DNA from: Autumnicola lenta
GTDB taxonomy: Bacteria; Bacteroidota; Bacteroidia; Flavobacteriales; Flavobacteriaceae
Assembly: GCF_031846515.1 (NCBI RefSeq)
Contig: NZ_JAVRHO010000004.1
Coordinates: forward strand, 1 to 64,000
Length of the DNA stretch: 64,000 bases
Direction of reading: 5' to 3'
Position numbers and translations under genes: made by a program
Notes under the pieces: generated by a model
Database searches by the model: none
What the model was told of the DNA's origin: nothing
What the model saw: the letters and a program-made list of their open reading frames with translations, nothing else
In this document: piece by piece, positions 26,363 to 35,000 of the stretch
Layout: every line of letters starts with the position of its first letter
How positions within the stretch are numbered: the stretch's first letter is position 1

Positions 26363-26500
26363 TTAAACAGAATCGAGCGTATTACGATTGTTCAGGTGCT
26401 GTGTTTTGTATTGTGAAGGACTTAATCCTGTTGCTTTTTTAAAAGTGGTAGAAAGATAAGCCGCACTGGCAAAGCCCACATTAAATATGAAAATCACGGC
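26363..26500 (-). pseudogene. C-terminal remnant of an AraC-type regulator
   Basis: On the minus strand, with the stop at 26363-26365, the frame reads FNVGFASAAYLSTTFKK then ATGLSPSQYKTQHL. This is the second helix-turn-helix of an AraC regulator. The intact regulator at 27771-28337 has ILGFGSAAYLSTFFKKETKTSPSGYR at the same place. No start codon, no first helix-turn-helix and no sensor domain precede it; the fragment begins abruptly just after the J-domain gene stop (26532). It is a decayed or truncated gene, probably once a copper-related regulator next to csp. Confidence 0.75.
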
Positions 26501-26531
26501 CTTGCACTTTAAATTACTATAGGATTTATTT

Positions 26532-27707
26532 TCAGTAATTTACATCGAAAATATCCTGAAACATACTGTCATCAACCTTCCGTTCTGCCCTAATGTGTTC
26601 TTTCATTCCTTTTACTGTTTTGAGGGATTTGTTCAATTCCTTGTAATAATCGTTTTCTGAAAGCAGTTCTTTTTGAAAGGCTTCCAAACGTTTCCTCGTA
26701 GTTGTCGCGTGTTGTGCATGAAAATTTTGATATAACCATGAGTTTCTGCCCGATTGTTTTTTCATCACAAAAATATCGGTTTCCAGGTTCTTTTTTTGTT
26801 CCAAAAGCCGTTCTGCATATAATTTCAGATAAGCCTCATCCAAAACCACTTCCTTATTTTCAATTTGTTCTACTTTTAATTTAATTGAAATTAGCTGAAA
26901 TAAATCCAGGTCGTCTTTGGCACTGGCAAGTTCCTGCATAAGCTTTTCCTTCTCTTTTCTTATCGTTGCATTCTGCTCCAAATCTGGATGGATCCTTTTT
27001 GCAATATTTTTGTAGGTTTTCATAAAATGAAGGTTTAGATCGGGTTCACCCAATTCCTTTGTCGCTGTCTGCCTGCTTTTAGGTTGCTGCTTTTGATTTT
27101 CCTGTTCTTCCTTAAAAGCTTTGGCCTTCTCATTTATTTCCTTCCCGTATTTTTCTTCAAAGGCTTCAGGAGAAAGTTTTTTTTCACCTAAAATATCTTC
27201 AATATCCACATCTATCCCCATCATATCGTTCACCATTTCCTGAAAAAATTCTGTAGATCCCTCTGACATCTCTAACATGTCCATTTCAAAATATTTCTCG
27301 TATTTTTCATCATACTCGTAACCCATTTCCGAAATGCTGTTTAATTCCCTAAGCATCAAAGAACGTATATATTCTCGTTGACTTTCAGAAAATGACTTTT
27401 TATTGAACGCGCTATCCATGGTTTCTATAAGCTCCAGTTTACTTTTTACCAAACTTTCTTCGGTGGGCTTGACGATTTTACTGAAATTTTCGTTCAGCAT
27501 AGCAAAAACTTTTGGAAGTTTTTCTATTTCATCCTTTAGTTTGGCAATGCCCTTAAGGCGGTGGTTAAAATTATGTTTGAGCTTGCTAAGGCCGGGATCC
27601 TCCCCGGGTTTGGCTTTTATGTTAAGAGATTTTATAATATCTGTGGAAGATGGTAGCTGGACATTTTCATAAGTATCGAAAAGACTTGTCTGAGTATTGC
27701 TGGCCAT
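26532..27707 (-). CDS. J-domain-like protein (DnaJ-related)
   Basis: A 391-residue soluble protein, strongly helical and charged. The segment HFMKTYKNIAKRIHPDLEQN at about 228-246 contains an HPD motif (His240-Pro-Asp) after a basic helix, then a helix ending in DLDLFQLI, as in J-domains that stimulate DnaK. The J-like part is central, not N-terminal, between a coiled N-terminal region (about 20-200) and a coiled C-terminal region (about 285-391). No zinc finger or substrate domain of DnaJ is seen. It lies between an intact AraC gene and an AraC remnant. A chaperone role is inferred only from HPD; I do not recognise the whole family. Confidence 0.65.
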   Translation of the reverse strand: MASNTQTSLFDTYENVQLPSSTDIIKSLNIKAKPGEDPGLSKLKHNFNHRLKGIAKLKDEIEKLPKVFAMLNENFSKIVKPTEESLVKSKLELIETMDSAFNKKSFSESQREYIRSLMLRELNSISEMGYEYDEKYEKYFEMDMLEMSEGSTEFFQEMVNDMMGIDVDIEDILGEKKLSPEAFEEKYGKEINEKAKAFKEEQENQKQQPKSRQTATKELGEPDLNLHFMKTYKNIAKRIHPDLEQNATIRKEKEKLMQELASAKDDLDLFQLISIKLKVEQIENKEVVLDEAYLKLYAERLLEQKKNLETDIFVMKKQSGRNSWLYQNFHAQHATTTRKRLEAFQKELLSENDYYKELNKSLKTVKGMKEHIRAERKVDDSMFQDIFDVNY

Positions 27708-27770
27708 TTTTATGTATTTTTTAAGCTTTTACAAGTATAAAACTTTGGGCTCTTAATCCAATACACAAAT

Positions 27771-28337
27771 TTAAAAAAAATCAAGGCCTTTGTTCCTTTT
27801 CAAATGTAAAATCCTGTATCCTGAAGGACTTGTTTTGGTCTCCTTCTTGAAGAAAGTTGAAAGATAGGCAGCACTGCCAAAGCCCAATATATCGGCAATT
27901 TCTGAAATACTTAGTTCATCATATTCCAGTAACTCTTTGATCCTTTCGATCCTGATGGAATTTTGAAAACTCTGGATACTTTGTTTTTCACTTTTGCTGA
28001 ACAGGTTGGTAAGATAACTGTAATCGTAATGAAGCCGCTCGCTCAGGATTTTAGAAAGATTATCATTTTTAGAACCCTCTTCATAGACCTGTTCGATAAT
28101 AATAGACTTTATGCTGTTAATGATGCGCTCCGGTTTTTTCTGAAGCAATTCAAAACCCACATTTTCAAATTCCTTCTGAAGGTCATGCAATTCCAGATCT
28201 GTTAACGGCCTTTCCAGAACAGCTTCTCCCAAAGAAACTTCACGACAGGGGATTCTTAAGTCTGAAAGAATTCGCTGCACCGTAGTTATACAACGACCGC
28301 AAACAACATTTTTAATATGAATAACAGTGTTTTCCAC
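27771..28337 (-). CDS. AraC family regulator with HMA-like sensor domain
   Basis: A 188-residue protein. Residues about 3-65 resemble a heavy-metal-associated domain (VIHIKNVVCGRCITTVQRIL, then VSLGEAVL), with CGRC in place of the usual CxxC metal site. The C-terminal half is an AraC DNA-binding domain (SISEIADILGFGSAAYLSTFFKK). The frame is open to a TTG at 28370, but that codon lies in the terminator stem of the gene before, so the GTG at 28335-28337 is preferred. It follows the efflux operon and probably senses Cu/Ag directly and controls it; this is inference from domains and place. Confidence 0.8.
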   Translation of the reverse strand: MENTVIHIKNVVCGRCITTVQRILSDLRIPCREVSLGEAVLERPLTDLELHDLQKEFENVGFELLQKKPERIINSIKSIIIEQVYEEGSKNDNLSKILSERLHYDYSYLTNLFSKSEKQSIQSFQNSIRIERIKELLEYDELSISEIADILGFGSAAYLSTFFKKETKTSPSGYRILHLKRNKGLDFF

Positions 28338-28350
28338 AAGCCGCTTTTTA

Positions 28351-28403
28351 GAAAAAACAACTGCCGTCAATCTTAGTATTCAACAAAGAATAAGACGGCA
28401 GTT
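28351..28403 (-). terminator. Terminator after the DUF3347 gene
   Basis: Minus-strand AACTGCCGTC and GACGGCAGTT (arms 28394-28403 and 28358-28367), then GTTTTTT. It lies 23 bases after the stop at 28426 and just before the regulator gene. Confidence 0.7.
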
Positions 28404-28425
28404 TGTTCTTACAATTAGGTAATCA

Positions 28426-28995
28426 TTAGTTCAACGTCTGCTCAAGTCTTCCGCATTTCAGCATTTTGTCTCCAAAATAAGGATTTCTAATTTCTTTGGA
28501 ACTGGAAAACCAGTAATCCCCCTGCCCTTCAAAAGCCATTGGACAGTACTGCTTATAAATTTCACCGGAAGCCAAAGCTCCTTCCAAAACAGGCTGCATA
28601 GCGGCGGTTAATTCTGAAAAAGCTTCCCGCTGCTGATTTACATCTTCACTTTCAGCTATTTTTTGTGCCGGTTCCAGTAGTTCAGATCGCCCGGAATCTC
28701 CCTCTAAAGTACTTACAAGATTTTCCGCAGCTTCCTGTGCTTCTGAAGCATCAGTGCTTACCAAGGCATCTTTAACTTCCACATAAGCATTATAAATTTC
28801 TGCAATAGAGTCCTCACTAAATTCCGGTGCAGCCTCAGCCGAATTGTCATTTTCAGTGGTCATTGGCTCCTGGTGCATCTCGTTCTGCATTGGTGGTGCC
28901 ACCTCTTCCTCTTGTTTATTATCTTTACAGGAAGTTAAACTTAAACTCCCTACGATTGCAGCAAAAAACATTGCATTTCTAAGTACCTTTTTCAT
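28426..28995 (-). CDS. DUF3347 lipoprotein, probable periplasmic metal-binding protein
   Basis: A 189-residue lipoprotein (Cys23, TSCKDNKQ). An acidic, Met-containing stretch (MQNEMHQEPMTTEND) precedes the DUF3347 domain (about 62-185), with EIYNAYVEVKDALV at its start and the end block YKQYCPMAFEG...EIRNPYFGDKMLKCG. The same signature closes the CusB-type protein encoded just upstream, so the two domains are paralogues. CPM and MLKCG offer Cys and Met ligands suited to Cu(I) or Ag(I). Expected role: metallochaperone handing copper to the adaptor, similar in idea to CusF. It lies 24 bases after the adaptor gene. Confidence 0.85.
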   Translation of the reverse strand: MKKVLRNAMFFAAIVGSLSLTSCKDNKQEEEVAPPMQNEMHQEPMTTENDNSAEAAPEFSEDSIAEIYNAYVEVKDALVSTDASEAQEAAENLVSTLEGDSGRSELLEPAQKIAESEDVNQQREAFSELTAAMQPVLEGALASGEIYKQYCPMAFEGQGDYWFSSSKEIRNPYFGDKMLKCGRLEQTLN

Positions 28996-29019
28996 TTTCT
29001 GTCAATTTTATATTTAAAG

Positions 29020-30744
29020 TTAATTTATTTCCTTGGAAACCTCACCACACGTTAACATTGCTTCACCGTAATAAGGATTTCGTATTTCACGGGACAGGCT
29101 AAGCCAGTCTGCACCACGATCATTATCTGCCATTGGACAATGCTGAACAAAAAGACTTGTATCTACCGGCCTGAAGGTGGAAACAAAATCGATCATCACC
29201 GTTGAAAGTTCATCAAAATTACTTCTCATTTCTGAAATGTCCCCGGCTGAAGTGATTGCTAAAGTCCTCTCCTGCAATTGCTCTTTGTAAAAGGCCAGAC
29301 TAGCTCCTGCTTCCTCCTGAAGCTCCTCAGGTTCGATATTTGCCAATTTTCGACCAAGACTTTCTGCAAACTTTTCGGCGCTGTCAAAATCATCTTCTGT
29401 CAGCGCATCTTTTAATTCCAAATAAGTTTCTACTATTGAAGCCGCCTGATTTCTGGCTTCCACCGGCAGCGTAAAAGTTTCATCAAGAACTTCCTTGTAA
29501 ATATCGGGGTTCATCATGCTTGGTTTACCGGCCAGCTGCACTGCGGCATCTACCGTAAAAGTGCCATTTACCACAATTTCATCACCTTCCTGCAGTCCGT
29601 TTTCAATTACATAAGAATCCCCCAGCGACGTTCCCAAAGTCACTTCCTGTAATCTAAATCCCGCGCCATCTGCAAGGTCAGATTTTATATAAACCAGGGA
29701 GCGTTCTCCTGTCCATAACACTGCCGACTTTGGCACTACAATTTCTTCGGAAGAATCCTGTCCCAACTGATTTGTAACCACTCCCGAAGCAAACATTCCG
29801 GGTTTTAACCTTCCATTTTCATTGTTTACCTCAACTCTCGCCAGCGCCACACGGGTGTTGGAATTAAGCAAAGGATCAATAAAATTGATTTCACCTTCAA
29901 AAATTTCACCGGGAATGGACCTGATTGTGTACTCTACTGTACTTCCTTCCTCGATCCAGCCGAGTTCGCTTTCATAAAGATCAAAAACCACCCAGACTTC
30001 TTCAAGATTGGAAATTTCGTATACCGGCATTCCCTGCTCGAGGTAATCCCCCTGATCTGCAATTTTTTCAGTAACAACTCCGCTTACATCTGCCGTTATT
30101 GGAAAACGCTGAATCGCCTGGCCGCTATTCAAAATCTGCTGAATCTGATTTTCGCCAATTTTCCAGTTTCTCAGTTTTTGTTTTGCCGCCTCAAAAAGTT
30201 CCGGCTGGCTTTCCTTTATTGCCTGTGCCTGTAATAGTTCTTCCTGCGCAGTAACTAATTGAGGCGAATAAACTGTCGCCAGTGTTTGTCCGCGCTGTAT
30301 ACTTTCCCCGGTGAAGTTTACCCGCATTTGTTCAATTCTTCCCGGAATGTGAGTGGACTGAGTGTATGCATTGCCTTCATCTACCACCACTTTGCCGTTT
30401 AAACGAACTTCCTTTTCTGCATTGCCGCTGCCCACTGTCATCGTCCTTACGTTTGCAAGTTTTAATGCATTTTCACTCATCCTGAAAACCGAAGGGTCTG
30501 CAACAACACCATTATCTTCAGAAACAGGGATTAAATCCATTCCGCAAATAGGGCAATCCCCCGGCTCCTGCTGCCGAATCTGCGGATGCATCGAACAGGT
30601 CCAGATTTGATTTTCTTCCATCGCGTGATCATGATCCGAAACGGATTCAGAGCTAACATTTTCTGAAGGTTTCACGAGCCAGCCGATAAGACCACCAATC
30701 AGCAGTGTCACTAATACGATTATTATATTTTTTCTGTTTTTCAT
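29020..30744 (-). CDS. CusB-type RND efflux periplasmic adaptor with metal-binding and DUF3347 domains
   Basis: A 574-residue membrane-fusion protein. After one membrane anchor (about 7-24) a heavy-metal-binding domain follows (WTCSMHPQIRQQEPGDCPICGMDLIP, about 48-74). Then come the barrel-sandwich and beta-barrel parts of the adaptor (VRTMTVGSGNAEKEVRLNGKV; VVTEKIADQGDYLEQGMPVYEISNLEEVWVVFDLYESEL) and a membrane-proximal domain. Residues about 425-574 are a DUF3347 domain ending FVQHCPMADND...EIRNPYYGEAMLTCG. It links the inner-membrane pump to the outer-membrane channel and probably delivers Cu/Ag. It overlaps the TolC-type gene by one base (TAATG). Confidence 0.93.
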   Translation of the reverse strand: MKNRKNIIIVLVTLLIGGLIGWLVKPSENVSSESVSDHDHAMEENQIWTCSMHPQIRQQEPGDCPICGMDLIPVSEDNGVVADPSVFRMSENALKLANVRTMTVGSGNAEKEVRLNGKVVVDEGNAYTQSTHIPGRIEQMRVNFTGESIQRGQTLATVYSPQLVTAQEELLQAQAIKESQPELFEAAKQKLRNWKIGENQIQQILNSGQAIQRFPITADVSGVVTEKIADQGDYLEQGMPVYEISNLEEVWVVFDLYESELGWIEEGSTVEYTIRSIPGEIFEGEINFIDPLLNSNTRVALARVEVNNENGRLKPGMFASGVVTNQLGQDSSEEIVVPKSAVLWTGERSLVYIKSDLADGAGFRLQEVTLGTSLGDSYVIENGLQEGDEIVVNGTFTVDAAVQLAGKPSMMNPDIYKEVLDETFTLPVEARNQAASIVETYLELKDALTEDDFDSAEKFAESLGRKLANIEPEELQEEAGASLAFYKEQLQERTLAITSAGDISEMRSNFDELSTVMIDFVSTFRPVDTSLFVQHCPMADNDRGADWLSLSREIRNPYYGEAMLTCGEVSKEIN

Positions 30745-32063
30745 TACTCCTGATTTTTGTTGATGAAGAAATACTCGAGCTTCGCATTAGCGACAAAAGC
30801 TTCTTTTACAGCCTCTAATTTCTGAAGCTGAAGCATTAAAATATCCTGGTTCATTTGCAGCACTTCTTCAAAATCTCCTGTTGCATTACTGAAGGCCGAT
30901 ATTTGCAATTTATTGGCCTGCTCAGAACTTTCCAGCTGCCGGTCGTAAAGCGCAATTAACCGCTGTGATTTATTCAGTTTGTAGCGCGACATCTCCAGTT
31001 CACTTTTCATATTGTTGATTTTCGCCTGTCTGTTTTGCTGCACTGCCGTTTCCATAAGTTCAGCTTCCTTTTGTGCTGCTTTATATTTTTTTCTGAAGAT
31101 GGGCAAACTCACTGAAAGCATTGGCATAATGACATCCTGCCCATTATTCACCGGATTCGCATCTGTTCTTTCAGAAATAATTCCATAATCCACTCCAACG
31201 CCTACTTGCGGAAGTCCGTTTTTCCTGGCTACCACCTGCTGACTCTCATAAGCTGCTGCTTGCCGGTTAAACTGCTCTATCGCAGGATGATCTTTAAAAT
31301 TCTGCTGATTGTTATTTTCAGGCTTCATCTCATTAAATAGCTCCTCAACCATCAGCGTATCTGCAACAAGAACTTCTTCATTAATTCTTCGGTTTAAGAG
31401 TAAGTTAAACTGAGTTTTTAATGTTTCGAGTTCCTCTTTCAACAGCAAAATTTCAGTAATTGCCTGCTCCCGCTTAATATCTATTTTTACCACATTTACC
31501 ATAGGTGCGCTCCCGGCCTCAAATTTTCTCAAGGCCAACTCCCGGTAAGAATCCAGGATTTCCAGGTTATCCTCCTTTACCGCAATAGTTGCCGATAATT
31601 GGAAAATTTCGGCATAGGCCGATTTCACCTGATAATTAAGGTTTGCCCGCACATCGAGGTACTCCTGAAATTTTGCTTCAGCCATTAATTCTGCCGTAGT
31701 CGCTTTTGCTTCTAAAGTTCCAAACCACGGGAACATCTGCATTAAGGAAAAACGTGCTTCCTGTGCTCCCAACCGGGTTTCTACCATCCTTCCAAAGGCG
31801 CTCATGGTGAGCGTGGGATCGGGCAGGGACGAAACCTGAGGCACTTGCTGCAGTGCTGCTTCAAAGGAGGTATAAGCCGCTTTTACTTCCGGATTATTTT
31901 CCGCAGCAATTTGGAGATAGTTGTCCAAATTCTGGGCGTATCCCCCCAGCCCCCAAAGGAAAAAAAGGAAAAAGCCCCCTAACCCCCGAAGGGGGAACAG
32001 CCCCCCTACCCCCCCGAGGGGGGATTTAAATTTTATAAAGAATAATTTCATAAATGATTTCAT
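30744..32063 (-). CDS. TolC/CusC-type outer-membrane efflux protein
   Basis: A 439-residue outer-membrane channel subunit. The body is two TolC-type helical repeats (about 50-240 and 265-430; EILDSYRELALRKFEAGSAPMVNVVKID and the RQAKINNMKSELEMSRYKL region). The N-terminus is odd: between MKSFMKLFFIKF and YAQNLDNYL the signal region is made of SPLGGVGGLFPLRGLGG, then FFLFFLWGLGG. This is a translation of the C/G-rich palindromic repeat at 31941-32024. It can still act as a hydrophobic signal but is not a normal one. A sequence error cannot be excluded, yet the frame is open. Confidence 0.9.
   Translation of the reverse strand: MKSFMKLFFIKFKSPLGGVGGLFPLRGLGGFFLFFLWGLGGYAQNLDNYLQIAAENNPEVKAAYTSFEAALQQVPQVSSLPDPTLTMSAFGRMVETRLGAQEARFSLMQMFPWFGTLEAKATTAELMAEAKFQEYLDVRANLNYQVKSAYAEIFQLSATIAVKEDNLEILDSYRELALRKFEAGSAPMVNVVKIDIKREQAITEILLLKEELETLKTQFNLLLNRRINEEVLVADTLMVEELFNEMKPENNNQQNFKDHPAIEQFNRQAAAYESQQVVARKNGLPQVGVGVDYGIISERTDANPVNNGQDVIMPMLSVSLPIFRKKYKAAQKEAELMETAVQQNRQAKINNMKSELEMSRYKLNKSQRLIALYDRQLESSEQANKLQISAFSNATGDFEEVLQMNQDILMLQLQKLEAVKEAFVANAKLEYFFINKNQE
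31941..32024. repeat. C/G-rich palindromic repeats in the signal-peptide region of the TolC-type gene
   Basis: Three CCCCCT/CCCCCC-type units in a row, including CCCCCTAACCCCCGAAGGGGG and CCCCCCTACCCCCCCGAGGGG; the hairpins pair C-runs with G-runs. Units of this type are common between genes in Flavobacteriaceae. Here they lie within the coding frame. Confidence 0.8.
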
Positions 32064-32071
32064 AATAATTT

Positions 32072-35000
32072 TTAATTATTGGGAACCTGATTGTCCTCCC
32101 CCTTCGGGGGAGTTAGAGGGGGATTCGGGGTGGGGCTGACATTTTCCCGCCAGTACGCCTGTAACACCGGCACCACAAAAATCGTCATGATCTGGATTAA
32201 CATTCCGCCGACGATTGGTATGGCCATTGGCACCATAATATCTGAACCTTTTCCTGTGGAAGTTAATACCGGAAATAAGGCAATTATCGTAACCGCTGTG
32301 GTCATCATCGCCGGCCGAACGCGCTTTAGACCGGCTTCCATTACAGCATCCCGAACTTCCGGAACTGTATTCGGTTTTCTTTCTTCAAAAACCTGGTGAA
32401 TGTACGTGCCCATGAGCACCCCATCATCTGTAGCAATTCCGAAGAGCGCAATAAATCCAACCCAAACAGCAACGCTTAAATTAATTGTTCCCATCTGAAA
32501 AAGGTCTCTCATGTTCATCCCGGACACCGCAAAATCCATAAACCATTCCTGACCGTAAAGCCAGATCATGATGAAACCACCTGCAAAAGCCACAAATACT
32601 CCCGAAAAATGGATTGTAGAAGCAATCACTGTCTTAAACTGAAAGTACAGCAACAGGAAAATGATGATCAGACAAATTGGGATTAGAATGGATAATCGTT
32701 TTACCGCCCGAACCTGATTTTCATAATTTCCTGAAAACTTATAGCTAATCCCGGCAGGAACTACCAGTTCCCCCGCATCAATTTTCTCCTGAATAAAAGC
32801 CTGAGCATCATTCACCACATTTACCTCAGCATAGCCTTCCCTTTTATCAAAAAGAACGTAACCTGTGAGGAAAGTGTCTTCACTTTTGATCATTTGCGGA
32901 CCACGCTCATAATTGAGATCGGCAAGATCACCGAGCGGAATCTGAGCCCCGGAGCTTGTTGGAACCAAAATTCTTTTTATAGATTCCGGATCGTCCCGAA
33001 GTTCCCGCGGATATCGTACTCTAACCGGAAAACGCTCCCGGCCTTCAACGGTAGAAGTAATTTCCATTCCGCCAATTGCTGTTTCAATAGTTTGCTGAAC
33101 ATCTTCAATGCTAAGGCCGTACCTCGCGATTGCATTACGGTCGATGTCAATTTCCAGGTAAGGTTTTCCCACCACGCGATCTGCAAAAACAGCTTCAGAT
33201 TTAACTGAAGGAACTTTCTTTAGTAATTGTTCCAGTTCAATTCCAAATTCCTGAATACTTTGCAGATTTGGCCCGTAGACTTTGATTCCCATAGGAGCAC
33301 GCATTCCGGTTTGCAACATCACCAGCCTTGTTTCTATCGGCTGAAGTTTTGGTGCGGAAGTGACCCCGGGTAAATCTGTCCTTTGCACAATCTCGTCCCA
33401 GATATCATCCGGATTAAGAATATGTTCCCGCCAGTTACGGTAGTATTCACCATCTTCATCAACCACGAGCTGTTCTGCTGAAATATCCCGCTGAATTCCT
33501 TCGGCATTGGTTAAAGTATCCCCGGACTTCAGGATAAACCTGTCATCTTCGTCTACCTTAAAAGCCATTAGTTTACCTTCTTCAGAAAGCATAAATTCCG
33601 GCTTATAGTTGATGATATTTTCAAACATAGAAATAGGCGCGGGATCCAGTGCACTTTCCACTCTTCCCATTTTTCCCACGGCGACCTCAACTTCCGGAAT
33701 AGAAGCAACAGCAATGTCCAGCTGGCGCACCGTTTTTTGCGTTTCTTCTATACCGGCATGGGGCATGGTGGTAGGCATCAGCAAATAACTCCCTTCATTA
33801 AGCGAAGGCATAAATTCCTTCCCTACTCCGGGAAACGTATGTGCCATCTCTGTCCAAAGACTGGTTTTCCTGAATTCCCAGCCCGTTTTTTCTATTCCGT
33901 TGGCTACAAAACCAAAGATCTTCGGAAAGCCGAACCAAATCATTATTCCGAAGAAAATGGTGATAAGCGGTAAAAACAGAAACTTTCCTTTATTCTGCAG
34001 GCACCAGGTCAAAATCGGCTCATAATACTTTACGATTGCCATTAAAAACAGCAGTGTAAGCGCCAATAAAATGATGACAAAAATATAATTGGAAAATAAA
34101 GAATTCTGAAAGCCCAGCGGCATCCATTCTTCCGAAAGGAAAAGTACCGTTACCGCCACAATGATCCCGAGAATTATATTGTCTGAATATTTGCCCAATA
34201 ATTGAGGTTTTTGAGCATCGATTAATTTCAGAAGTCCAATTAAAGTAAGCGCCAGCGGAAGCCAAAATCCGAACAGGATTGCCAGTACAATTCCCGAAAT
34301 TATCAGCAATATATTCCAAATTTTTTGGCTGCGTTCCTTATTTATCTTCAGGTTGAAAGCGAAATAAGAAAGCATTGGCAAAATGAAAATCCCCACTATA
34401 AAAGCCGCGCCAATCGCAAAGGTTTTGGTAAAAGCCAGCGGACGAAAAAGCTTTCCTTCTGCATTTTCCATAAAGAAAACCGGAAGAAAACTTACGATAG
34501 TTGTTGCCAATGCGGTGGTTACTGCAGGTGCAACTTCTATGGTCGCTTTATGGATAATTTCCAGCAGTTTGTTTCCGGTAGCGTTCCTGTTCTCCGGAAA
34601 TTCCAGATGCCGGATGGTATTTTCGACAAAAACAATCCCGACGTCCACCATCACCCCTATCGCAATTGCAATCCCGGAAAGTGCCACTACGTTCGCATCC
34701 ACATTAAAATACCGCATTACAATAAAAGTCATGAGTACAGCTACAGGCAGTAAACTGGAAATCAGAAACGAAGCCCGGAGGTTAAGTACAAGAACAATTA
34801 TTACAATTATGCTGATTAAAATTTCGTGGGAAAGTGCAGTTTCCAATGTACCAATAGTTTCATTGATCAACTGCGTACGATCGTAAAAAGGCACAATAGT
34901 AACCTGACTCTCAGTTCCATCTTCCAAAGTTTTAGTAGGTAATCCGGAAGAAATTTCTGCTATTTTCTCTTTTGTATTTTGAATTACCTCCAGCGGATTC

